Part shown: piece after piece, positions 1 to 6,764 of the stretch
Numbering within the stretch: position 1 is the first letter of the stretch
Layout of the letters: each line of letters opens with the position of its first letter
Assembly: GCF_937873925.1 (NCBI RefSeq)
Contig: NZ_CALNAT010000199.1
Span: forward strand, 1-7,199
Direction: 5' to 3'
Length of the DNA: 7,199 bases
From: an uncultured Proteiniphilum sp.
Lineage (GTDB): Bacteria > Bacteroidota > Bacteroidia > Bacteroidales > Dysgonomonadaceae
Notes under the pieces: model-generated
What the model was told of the DNA's origin: nothing
Seen by the model: only the letters and a program-made list of their open reading frames with translations
Database searches by the model: none
Translations under genes and position numbers: made by a program

Positions 1-1751
1 ATTCCTGTTCCGACTTTTTGGAACCTCAGACAGACAATACGATGAGTGAAGACGCTGTGTTTGCTAATGCCGCCTATTTTTGCGGACCGCTGATGGACGC
101 TTATGATGCGTTGACGGACAGTTATGATATTGCAATGGACAATATGACCGACAATTCAGTGTCCCGTAATCTTTCCGGTGATTACTATCTCTGCGCGACA
201 GGTGCTCTAAGCCCTGATCGTAATCCATTAAATAATTGGGTGGATGGTTATAGACAGATCCGTCGTTTGAACCAATTCCTTTCAAAAATGGAGTTTAATC
301 CTGAAGCTGCTATCCCCACGCCTGTGCGCTTCTACAAAATTGCTACCAGACAAGATAGTATTGACAATGTACGGGAATATTGGAGACTCTATGGGGAAAC
401 TTTTTTTCTGCGTGCCTATTATTATTCTGAATTATTGAGAAATTTCGGAGGAACAACCGCGAATAACGAGATACTTGGTATTCCTCTTGTAGGTGACCGT
501 GTGTTGGAAGTGACCGATGATTTGAAAATTCCTCGTGCGTCATATGCCGATTGCGTTAAAGCCATTATCAATGACTGCGACACCGCGATAAAATATCTGC
601 CGGTTGAATACAAAGGTACCGATCGCGTAATTGGTGCCAGTATGAATGGACGAGCCTCTGGCATCAGTGCACGGGCGTTAAAGGCTAGGGTATTGCTGTA
701 TGCAGCCAGCCCTGCTTTTAATCCGGTAAACGATGTCAAACTGTGGGAAGATGCTGCTATTGCTGCTGGTGAAGCCATCAGATCAGTAGAGGGAGGTTTT
801 CAGAATCTTGTGAATGCACCTGTCTCCAGTGCTACGGAAGATATTGGTAATGCATATTATTTTAGTCAGTTACAAAATAAGGACTGGAATAGTAACGGAC
901 GAGATTTATTTTTCCGGGCCGCTGTATTGACCGGAAACAAACTATATGAAAACGAGAACTATCCTCCATCTATGTATGGCGCCGCACTTAACAATCCTTC
1001 TCAGAACTTTGTAGATGCTTTTCCAGATAAAAATGGTTATCCAATCACAGAAAGTTCAGTCTATGATGAAAATAAACCTTATGACAACAGAGATCCCAGA
1101 TTGGCGCTGTATGTTGCTTTTAATGGTTCTAAAATGGGACCTGGCAATTATTATACTATAGAAAGCCATACAAGCGGGACTGATGCTTACAGTCCCTTGA
1201 GAAATACATCCCGCACTTCGTATTACCTGCGTAAGTTATTGCGTCCGAAAACTGTATCACTGATACCTGGAGCAACGGCGGCAGCCACCCAGCGGACACG
1301 CATTATCCTTGGCAAACCTGAGTTGTATCTCAACTTTGCGGAAGCAGCCAATGAAGCATGGGGAGTGACTGGAGATCCTCATCAATTTGGTTTCACAGCC
1401 AAAGCAGTACTCGAGAAACTACATCTGAAATATGGGGCTGGCAATCAATATTTAAATAATGTTATCGGAAACGATCAGAATAAGTTCCGGGATTATATAC
1501 GCAACGAGAGGCGGTTGGATCTGAGTTTTGAAGAACATCGATATTATGATCTGCGTCGCTGGATACCCGACGGAAAACCTGATGCCCTCAATGTAGAGAT
1601 ATATGGCACGAAAATAACAAAAAATAATGACGGAACTTTCTCTTATGAACGTATTTTACTTGAAAAGAGAGATTTCAAGTCCCCTTGGCAACCAATCCCA
1701 TACATGGAGTTATACAATGCCTCGCTGGTACAAAATGCGGGATGGGAATAA
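1..1751 (+). CDS. SusD/RagB-family outer-membrane glycan-binding lipoprotein (5' end cut by window edge)
   Basis: Surface lipoprotein that, in known SusC/SusD pairs, caps the TonB-dependent transporter and delivers oligosaccharides to it. The frame is open to the left edge and reads Ser-Cys-Ser-Asp-Phe-Leu-Glu from base 3. The Cys at 6-8 is the expected lipidation site, so only the signal peptide and start codon are missing, and an internal TTG at 18 is not the real start. Family landmarks in order: the W-x-x-G-Y-x-x-IRRLN segment near 237-281; GETFFLRAYYYSELLRNFGG at 393-452, in the helical TPR-like part; the PELYLNFAEAANEA segment near 1315-1356; the RNERRLDLSFEEHRYYDLRRW segment near 1500-1562; and the usual C-terminal ending, here QNAGWE, before TAA. 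About 580 residues follow the Cys, a normal length. The partner susC is expected just upstream. The next gene starts 43 bases downstream, which suggests co-transcription. The family is clear; the ligand is not. Confidence 0.95.
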   Translation, partial: SCSDFLEPQTDNTMSEDAVFANAAYFCGPLMDAYDALTDSYDIAMDNMTDNSVSRNLSGDYYLCATGALSPDRNPLNNWVDGYRQIRRLNQFLSKMEFNPEAAIPTPVRFYKIATRQDSIDNVREYWRLYGETFFLRAYYYSELLRNFGGTTANNEILGIPLVGDRVLEVTDDLKIPRASYADCVKAIINDCDTAIKYLPVEYKGTDRVIGASMNGRASGISARALKARVLLYAASPAFNPVNDVKLWEDAAIAAGEAIRSVEGGFQNLVNAPVSSATEDIGNAYYFSQLQNKDWNSNGRDLFFRAAVLTGNKLYENENYPPSMYGAALNNPSQNFVDAFPDKNGYPITESSVYDENKPYDNRDPRLALYVAFNGSKMGPGNYYTIESHTSGTDAYSPLRNTSRTSYYLRKLLRPKTVSLIPGATAAATQRTRIILGKPELYLNFAEAANEAWGVTGDPHQFGFTAKAVLEKLHLKYGAGNQYLNNVIGNDQNKFRDYIRNERRLDLSFEEHRYYDLRRWIPDGKPDALNVEIYGTKITKNNDGTFSYERILLEKRDFKSPWQPIPYMELYNASLVQNAGWE

Positions 1752-1794
1752 GTTTACGATTTGAATTACTTGAAAATTGAATAAATATAAACAG

Positions 1795-2739
1795 ATGAGA
1801 AATATGAAAAATCTTTATTTTTCAGCCCTTTACGGTATTGCTGTCACTTTTGCCATTTTATTTCTGGTATCCTGCAGCTTTGAGGATGGAGAAGATATTT
1901 ACCCATATACTTCGGCATTGTTCGTCTATCAGGACTATAACCGGAACATAGTAGTAGGGGAAGGTTTGCAAATTGAAGCAGGCATTACTTTTGCTGGTAT
2001 GATCGACAATAAGAAAGACCGGATTGTGGAATATGTAGTAGACCCTTCGCTGGTAACCTCAAGCAATAAATCGGTATTGCCCCCTTCATATTACACTCTT
2101 GGACATGCTTCGCAAATTGTGATACCCAAAGGTAAATTAAAAGGTTACCTGCCTATTATCATTGACTCGACTGCCTTTCTGAAAGATCCTAAATCGCTGA
2201 CAGGGGAATATATATTACCACTCCGAATCATTTCATCTCCCGATGTGGATTCAATTCCTGAAGCTACCAACCATATTCGTATCTCTGTCAGCTACTTTGC
2301 CAAACAGCATGGATATTACAACTACTCAGGGAGTGTTACCAAGCGGAAAAATGGTACAACAGATGACGTGGTGAATTACAAAAACATTTCTACTGAAACA
2401 AATAGTATTCGCTTTTTACAGACATACGGGCCTACCTCTTTCGCAGTGCGCTACGACCAAAAGAATAGTGCGGATCCGGCAAAAGATTTTATCTTTTTAC
2501 TGCAAGTCCCGACGAACGGCAGTGGTGCCGTAACAATTTCGCCACATCCGGATTCGCCCGTTGCAGTACACTCTAATGGCGACTGTACCTACGATGCTGA
2601 AAACAGAACTTTTCATCTGTCATACAAGTATACTTTGCCCGATGGAACGGTATGTGAAGTATTGGAAGACCTCATTTTCCGGAACAGAATTCGTGATGTA
2701 CAGGACAATGGATTATATATAAATGAATGGCGGTGGTGA
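1795..2739 (+). CDS. DUF1735/DUF4361-like PUL lipoprotein, putative surface glycan-binding protein
   Basis: Predicted 314-residue lipoprotein. Starting at ATG 1795, a hydrophobic signal (about residues 7-24) runs into the lipobox LVSC with Cys27 (codon 1873-1875). An upstream TTG (1777) in frame only lengthens the charged N-terminus, and ATG 1804 is an equally possible start. Residues about 35-165 look like the beta-rich DUF1735 (BT_3987-like N-terminal) domain: a TSALFVYQDY opening, then a Val-Asp-Pro-Ser-Leu-Val stretch and an ILPLRIIS strand. From about residue 170 (KQHGYYNYSG) to the end, with the typical closing RNRIRDVQDNGLYINEW, it resembles the DUF4361-type C-terminal domain. Such proteins sit directly after susD in many PULs and some bind glycan at the cell surface. 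No catalytic motif is visible. It lies 43 bases after susD and 130 bases before the GH2 gene. Domain assignment is by recognition of pattern, not by a profile search; the binding role is inferred from position and family. Confidence 0.85.
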   Translation: MRNMKNLYFSALYGIAVTFAILFLVSCSFEDGEDIYPYTSALFVYQDYNRNIVVGEGLQIEAGITFAGMIDNKKDRIVEYVVDPSLVTSSNKSVLPPSYYTLGHASQIVIPKGKLKGYLPIIIDSTAFLKDPKSLTGEYILPLRIISSPDVDSIPEATNHIRISVSYFAKQHGYYNYSGSVTKRKNGTTDDVVNYKNISTETNSIRFLQTYGPTSFAVRYDQKNSADPAKDFIFLLQVPTNGSGAVTISPHPDSPVAVHSNGDCTYDAENRTFHLSYKYTLPDGTVCEVLEDLIFRNRIRDVQDNGLYINEWRW

Positions 2740-2869
2740 AACTCAGAGATTTTTTACCTCAGCTACCCTTTAAAATTAGAAGGGTCAGGATAACAAATCC
2801 TGAATAAAGAAAGTGAAATTCGATATAGATTGTTGAAAGAAATTAAACAATTCAAAATAAATTATTAAA
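2740..2869 (+). other. Intercistronic spacer / A-T rich leader before GH2 gene
   Basis: No open reading frame of note. The first half carries two small hairpins (separate entry). The second half is A-rich up to the GH2 start codon, with no GGAGG-like site, as is usual for Bacteroidota leaders. A weak inverted repeat ATTGTT (2829-2834) / AACAAT (2846-2851) lies about 20 bases before the ATG. I could not find a convincing TAnnTTTG-type -7 promoter element here, so the simplest reading is that the GH2 gene is transcribed from upstream. Confidence 0.5.
2765..2803 (+). terminator. Two tandem small stem-loops (weak terminator or mRNA-processing site)
   Basis: The first stem is ACCCTT (2765-2770) with AAGGGT (2780-2785) around a 9-base loop. 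The second is TCAGGAT (2785-2791) with ATCCTGA (2797-2803) around the 5-base loop AACAA; the two share T2785. The second stem is perfect over 7 pairs. No T-run follows either stem, so a classical intrinsic terminator is unlikely. A transcript-stabilising or processing element between the binding-protein genes and the enzyme genes is the alternative, and is inferred only. Confidence 0.35.
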
Positions 2870-5110
2870 ATGTATAGAAGAGTTACTCTAATTTTGTTAG
2901 GAATAGTACTGGGTATAAGTGCTCATCTTGAGGCCCGGTCTTATGAGCCTGTAAAAGGTAAAATTATGACAACCTGGGGAGAAAAGGTTACCCCTGAAAA
3001 TGCATGGACCGAATACCCCCGCCCACAATTAAAAAGAGGTGAGTGGAAAAATCTAAACGGTATGTGGGACTATGCTATCGTTTCTAAAGAGGCGGCAAGA
3101 CCTAAGGATTTCCAGGGGGAAATATTAGTTCCTTTTGCAGTTGAATCCGCCTTGTCCGGCGTAGGGAAAATTCTTCAGCCCGATCAGAAGATATGGTATA
3201 GAAAAACTTTTGAGTTACCCAAAGAGTGGAACGGACAAAATATTTTATTGCATTTTCAGGCTGTAGACTGGGAAACAACGGTATGGGTCAATGGAAAGCA
3301 AATTGGCATACACAAAGGAGGCTCCACTGCTTTTTCATATGATATTACAAAATACCTGGGAAAGGGTGTACAGGAAGTAGTTGTATCGGTCTGGGATCCT
3401 ACAGATACGGATAGTCAGGCAAGAGGAAAACAGGTGCTCGACCCACGTGGAATCTGGTATACGCCTGTTAGTGGAATCTGGCAAACTGTTTGGCTTGAAC
3501 CTGTGAATAAAATCCGTATAAATTCTTTATATCCTGTCTCGGATATTGATAAAAGCCAGGTTATATTAAATACTGACCTGATCGGGACAAAAGGGGGTGA
3601 GATGCTCTCTGTAAAAGTTTTTGACGGTGACCGGTTGGTGTTGAATAAGAATTATTCTGCTTCTGAGGAAATTGTACTAAATATTGCGGAACCGAAATTG
3701 TGGACACCAGAATCACCCGACCTTTACAGGTTAGAGGTGTCATTACAGAAAAATAACAAGATCTTTGATGTGGTGGATTCATATTTTGCCATGCGTAAGG
3801 TTTCAATTGTAAAAGATCAACAAGGATATCAAAGAATACAGCTTAACAATAAGACATTATTTCAATATGGAACACTGGATCAGGGCTGGTGGCCTGATGG
3901 ATTACTGACTCCACCTTCTGCAGAAGCCATGCGTTATGATATGGAAGTACTAAAGGATATGGGCTTCAATATGTTGAGGAAACACATAAAAGTAGAGCCA
4001 TGGCTTTATTATTATTATGCCGATTCTCTTGGAATACTTCTCTGGCAAGATATGGTCTCAGGTTTTGAAACAGCCAAAAGATCGGAGCAACATGTAAACT
4101 GGGATGCCCCGCACGATTGGAACCGACCTCATGAATCTGCCGTGCAGTTCGAGTACGAATTGAAAACAATGATCGACCAGTTGAAATTTTTTCCAAGTAT
4201 TGTTACCTGGGTAATTTTCAATGAAGGATGGGGACAATACGATACAAAACGGGTTGTGGACTGGAGTATGCAATATGATAAAACACGAATAATTAACGGC
4301 GTTAGCGGCTGGACAGACAGAAAATGCGGTCATATGATCGACTCTCATCAATATCCGGGTCCCGGTATGGAACCTGCTGCCCAGAACCCCGGTCGTGTGG
4401 TTGTGCTGGGTGAATTCGGAGGATTAGGACTTCCTGTGGAAAATCATTTGTGGGATCCTTCCATGCGAAACTGGGGATACCGGACATATACAAATTCTCC
4501 GGATCTGATAAAAGAGTATACAAAATTAATGCATAATCTGTATCCATTAAGATATAATGGATTGTCAGCCGCCGTATATACTCAGACTACAGACGTGGAA
4601 GGTGAGGTAAACGGACTTTTAACTTACGACAGAAAAGTGATCAAAATAGATCCTGAGCTATTAAGAATATTGCATCATCCTTTGTACGGAACAGATACAA
4701 GAGACGTGAAGAAACTTATTGCTGATTCGGAAATTGATGCTCAACAGCTCTATATTTCTCATGTTCAACCCGAAGATAACTGGCAAACGAGCCGAAATGC
4801 AAATAAGTTTCAAAAAGTAAATGGTCCTGTAAGTGTGCTCAAAGAGAAACCGGTATACTCGCTAAGCCATTTTACTCTGAATGACCTCCCTGAAGGAATT
4901 TACCTTCATATTCTTGCCTATGGTGATGTAAAGGTTTATCTCAACGGTAGCCTGGTGGTAGATAAAAAGATAATAGGCAAAAGACACTATGAAGATATCA
5001 ATATAAGTGAATTTATCTCGTTGTTGAGACAGGGAGAGAATACTCTTGCGGTAGAGTGTGGTCCTTTTGAACAAAATGCCGTATTTGATTATGGATTATT
5101 TGGCTATTAG
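2870..5110 (+). CDS. Secreted glycoside hydrolase family 2 (exo-beta-glycosidase, substrate unassigned)
   Basis: A 746-residue retaining exo-glycosidase, probably periplasmic. The N-terminus (MYRR, a hydrophobic run, then about Ala22) is a type I signal peptide without a lipobox Cys. Domains in order: GH2 sugar-binding jelly roll, about 55-210 (WYRKTF at W109, WVNG at 139-142, HKGG at 148-151, SGIWQTVWLE from S201); immunoglobulin-like domain, about 215-315; TIM barrel, about 320-605; a C-terminal beta-sandwich-like region, about 610-746 (VKVYLNG near 687, then a galactose-binding-like finish). In the barrel, LDQGWWPDG (337-344), RKHIKVEPW (R370, H372) and LLWQDM (W392-D394) precede the acid/base in FNEGWGQ (N451-E452) and the nucleophile in LGEFGG (E515). 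All expected catalytic residues are present and the gene looks intact. GH2 includes beta-galactosidases, beta-glucuronidases, beta-mannosidases and others, and the sequence alone does not decide among them. Its neighbours suggest action on a (de)sulfated glycan. Confidence 0.93.
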   Translation: MYRRVTLILLGIVLGISAHLEARSYEPVKGKIMTTWGEKVTPENAWTEYPRPQLKRGEWKNLNGMWDYAIVSKEAARPKDFQGEILVPFAVESALSGVGKILQPDQKIWYRKTFELPKEWNGQNILLHFQAVDWETTVWVNGKQIGIHKGGSTAFSYDITKYLGKGVQEVVVSVWDPTDTDSQARGKQVLDPRGIWYTPVSGIWQTVWLEPVNKIRINSLYPVSDIDKSQVILNTDLIGTKGGEMLSVKVFDGDRLVLNKNYSASEEIVLNIAEPKLWTPESPDLYRLEVSLQKNNKIFDVVDSYFAMRKVSIVKDQQGYQRIQLNNKTLFQYGTLDQGWWPDGLLTPPSAEAMRYDMEVLKDMGFNMLRKHIKVEPWLYYYYADSLGILLWQDMVSGFETAKRSEQHVNWDAPHDWNRPHESAVQFEYELKTMIDQLKFFPSIVTWVIFNEGWGQYDTKRVVDWSMQYDKTRIINGVSGWTDRKCGHMIDSHQYPGPGMEPAAQNPGRVVVLGEFGGLGLPVENHLWDPSMRNWGYRTYTNSPDLIKEYTKLMHNLYPLRYNGLSAAVYTQTTDVEGEVNGLLTYDRKVIKIDPELLRILHHPLYGTDTRDVKKLIADSEIDAQQLYISHVQPEDNWQTSRNANKFQKVNGPVSVLKEKPVYSLSHFTLNDLPEGIYLHILAYGDVKVYLNGSLVVDKKIIGKRHYEDINISEFISLLRQGENTLAVECGPFEQNAVFDYGLFGY

Positions 5111-5141
5111 CAGATAGCCTAGTATTATCTATTTAAGATAA
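5102..5141 (+). other. Two short stem-loops at the GH2 stop codon
   Basis: GGCTAT (5102-5107) pairs with ATAGCC (5114-5119) around TAGCAG, so the GH2 stop codon TAG (5108-5110) lies in the loop. Just downstream TTATCT (5125-5130) pairs with AGATAA (5136-5141) around ATTTA. Both have six pairs and are modest on their own. They precede the long hairpin and share GCAGATAG with it (5110-5117 and 5157-5164). Confidence 0.3.
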
Positions 5142-5151
5142 CTGGATTTTT

Positions 5152-5200
5152 AATTTGCAGATAGGCAACTTATATTGCTTATCTGCAAATTTAAAATTTT
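5152..5200 (+). terminator. Long hairpin between GH2 and sulfatase genes, probable intrinsic terminator/attenuator
   Basis: Arm 5152-5168 (AATTTGCAGATAGGCAA) pairs with 5175-5191 (TTGCTTATCTGCAAATT) around the 6-base loop CTTATA. All 17 positions pair, with one G-T wobble (5164/5179). After a single T-T mismatch, TTTT (5147-5150) can pair with AAAA (5193-5196), and TTTT (5197-5200) follows. The flanking T and A runs give it the look of a two-way terminator. The sulfatase ATG lies only 38 bases downstream, so it may act as partial terminator, attenuator or 3'-end stabiliser for the GH2 message rather than as a full stop. Confidence 0.65.
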
Positions 5201-5238
5201 ATAATTAATAGGTGTATAATCCCTTAAATAAAAGTACA

Positions 5239-6615
5239 ATGAAGTCAATAAAATTTTTATCTCTGTTAATACCAGGCGTTCCTTTGACTTTTTCGTGTGA
5301 GGTGACCAAAGCGGAAAATGATATTCAAAAGAAACCCAATATTGTAGTAATCATGGCCGATGACCTGGCTACAAATGAGTTGAGTTGCTATGGCGGGAAG
5401 AATGTTAAAACTACAAATATTGACAGGCTTGCCAACGAGGGTATTTTGTTGGGAAATAATTATGCCTCTGCAACAATGAGTGTGCCCATACGTGCATCAC
5501 TATATACCGGACTATATCCTGCCAGACATGGTTCTTTTCAGAATCATAAGACGTCGTATTCCAATATCAAAAGTGTGACGCACTATTTACCAGATATAGG
5601 ATACAGAGTGGGCAGAACCGGTAAGCAACACACCACGCCTAAATCAGTTTATGACTTTGAAGAAATACCTGGTTTTGAGGTGAATTGTGTTTCCAGTACG
5701 GCAAATTATTCTACTGACGGGATTGAAGAGTTTATCGAACGTGATAATAAACCCTTTTGTCTTTTTGTATGCAGCATTCATCCTCATGCTCCATGGACAT
5801 GGGGGAATCCTGAAGAAATAGATGCTGATAAAATTGTGTTACCACCCAATACTGTGGATAATGCAATAACCCGCAATTTATTCCGGAATTATCTTGCTGA
5901 AGTTAAAGCGTTGGATGAAGAGGTTGGTGCTGTTTTGCAGGTTCTTGAAAAAACCAATACACTTGATAATACACTTGTTATCTTTCTGGGAGAACAGGGA
6001 CCACAATTCCCGTTTGGAAAGTGGACTTGTTATCGGTATGGTCAGAATAGTGCCTTTATAGCCCGCTATCCCCATAAGATAAAATCAAAAACTACCAGCG
6101 ATGCACTCGTTCAATATGAGGATATTTTACCAACATTAATAGATTTTGGTGGAGGCGAAGCTGTTGATGATATTGACGGACGCAGCTTTCTGAAAGTATT
6201 GTATGGGGAACATGACGATCATCGGAACTGGACTTACGGTATTCACAATAATATTCCCGAAGGAACAGCATATCCAATCAGAAGTATTCAGGATAAAAGG
6301 TACAAATTAATTATAAATCTTACTCCGGATGTGGACTATTTTGAGAAACATCTGATGAATGTGAAAAATAAGCGTTCGGCATGGGCAAGCTGGCTTGAAA
6401 GTGCTAAAACAAGTGTGGTCGCAAAAGAATTAACGGAGCGATATATGAAACGTCCTGCCGTAGAATTTTATGATTTGAAAAATGATTCCTGGGAGATGAA
6501 CAATCTTGCGGACAATAAAGAATATGCTAGCAGGATCTCTGTCATGAAGAGTGAACTTGAAAAATGGATGGCGCAACAGGGTGATAAGGGTGTAGCTATG
6601 GATATTGAATTTTAA
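5239..6615 (+). CDS. S1-family sulfatase with serine-type formylglycine site
   Basis: Hydrolyses sulfate esters (or N-sulfates) on a glycan, acting outside the cytoplasm. Start ATG 5239 gives 458 residues beginning MKSIKFLSLLIPG, a signal peptide; a GTG at 5212 in frame would bury it behind a polar extension. LTFSC ends at Cys20, a poor but possible lipobox. Active-site parts: metal ligands ADD (D41, D42) after PNIVVIM; the maturation motif S81-V-P83-I-R85 followed by ASLYTG, i.e. serine converted to formylglycine, normally by the radical-SAM anSME enzyme; GKQH (K129, H131); HPHAPW (H181, H183); and E252-Q253-G where many relatives have D-[HN]-G, then K261 in GKWT. The C-terminal part (RYKLIINL, then VEFYDLKNDSWEMNNLA) fits the small sulfatase subdomain. 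The length is normal for the N-sulfoglucosamine-sulfohydrolase-like group and the frame is intact. It lies 128 bases after GH2. The sulfate position attacked cannot be read from the sequence. Confidence 0.93.
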   Translation: MKSIKFLSLLIPGVPLTFSCEVTKAENDIQKKPNIVVIMADDLATNELSCYGGKNVKTTNIDRLANEGILLGNNYASATMSVPIRASLYTGLYPARHGSFQNHKTSYSNIKSVTHYLPDIGYRVGRTGKQHTTPKSVYDFEEIPGFEVNCVSSTANYSTDGIEEFIERDNKPFCLFVCSIHPHAPWTWGNPEEIDADKIVLPPNTVDNAITRNLFRNYLAEVKALDEEVGAVLQVLEKTNTLDNTLVIFLGEQGPQFPFGKWTCYRYGQNSAFIARYPHKIKSKTTSDALVQYEDILPTLIDFGGGEAVDDIDGRSFLKVLYGEHDDHRNWTYGIHNNIPEGTAYPIRSIQDKRYKLIINLTPDVDYFEKHLMNVKNKRSAWASWLESAKTSVVAKELTERYMKRPAVEFYDLKNDSWEMNNLADNKEYASRISVMKSELEKWMAQQGDKGVAMDIEF

Positions 6616-6679
6616 TTTGATCCTGTTGCAGATTTGATAAGTTAGAGGAAAAGTATTTTGTAATTTGTAACGATAATTG

Positions 6680-6764
6680 GTGAAAATGTTTACTAAAGTT
6701 AAGATCTGAATAGATTGTGGCATTTTTTGAGATCTTTCTGGCATTTATTTTATGAAATTTTCAC
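6680..6764 (+). repeat. Nested inverted repeats in the SusC upstream region
   Basis: The outer pair is GTGAAAAT (6680-6687) with ATTTTCAC (6757-6764), perfect over 8 bases. The inner pair is AAGATCT (6701-6707) with AGATCTT (6730-6736), perfect over 7 bases, enclosing 22 bases. The two pairs are nested and could form one interrupted stem with unequal internal loops. It could be a structured leader, a regulator site or chance in AT-rich DNA. Confidence 0.35.
6718..6746 (+). repeat. Direct repeat TGGCATTT, spaced 21 bases
   Basis: TGGCATTT occurs at 6718-6725 and again at 6739-6746. The start-to-start distance of 21 bases is two helical turns, so both copies face the same side of the DNA. That spacing suits a tandem-site DNA-binding protein such as an AraC-type domain of a hybrid two-component regulator, but no regulator gene is in the window and the repeat is short. 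Confidence 0.3.

Noticed and set aside
18..20. TTG as start codon of the SusD gene
   Set aside because: The frame is open to the window edge and reads through Ser-Cys-Ser-Asp-Phe immediately before it, the expected lipidation site. The true start lies upstream of the window.
1777..1794. TTG start extending the DUF1735 lipoprotein by six residues
   Set aside because: ATG 1795 (or 1804) gives a compact normal lipoprotein signal; the extension adds only polar residues.
4058..4351. Minus-strand reading frames inside the GH2 gene
   Set aside because: They are antisense to the catalytic barrel, have no recognisable motifs, and fit chance open frames opposite a real gene.
5212..5238. GTG start extending the sulfatase by nine residues
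   Set aside because: The extension (YNPLNKST-like) precedes a clean signal peptide starting at ATG 5239, so it would place a polar tail before the signal.
6430..6744. Minus-strand reading frame of about 100 codons overlapping the sulfatase 3' end
   Set aside because: Low-complexity, AT-driven translation with no recognisable domain, antisense to a well-supported gene.
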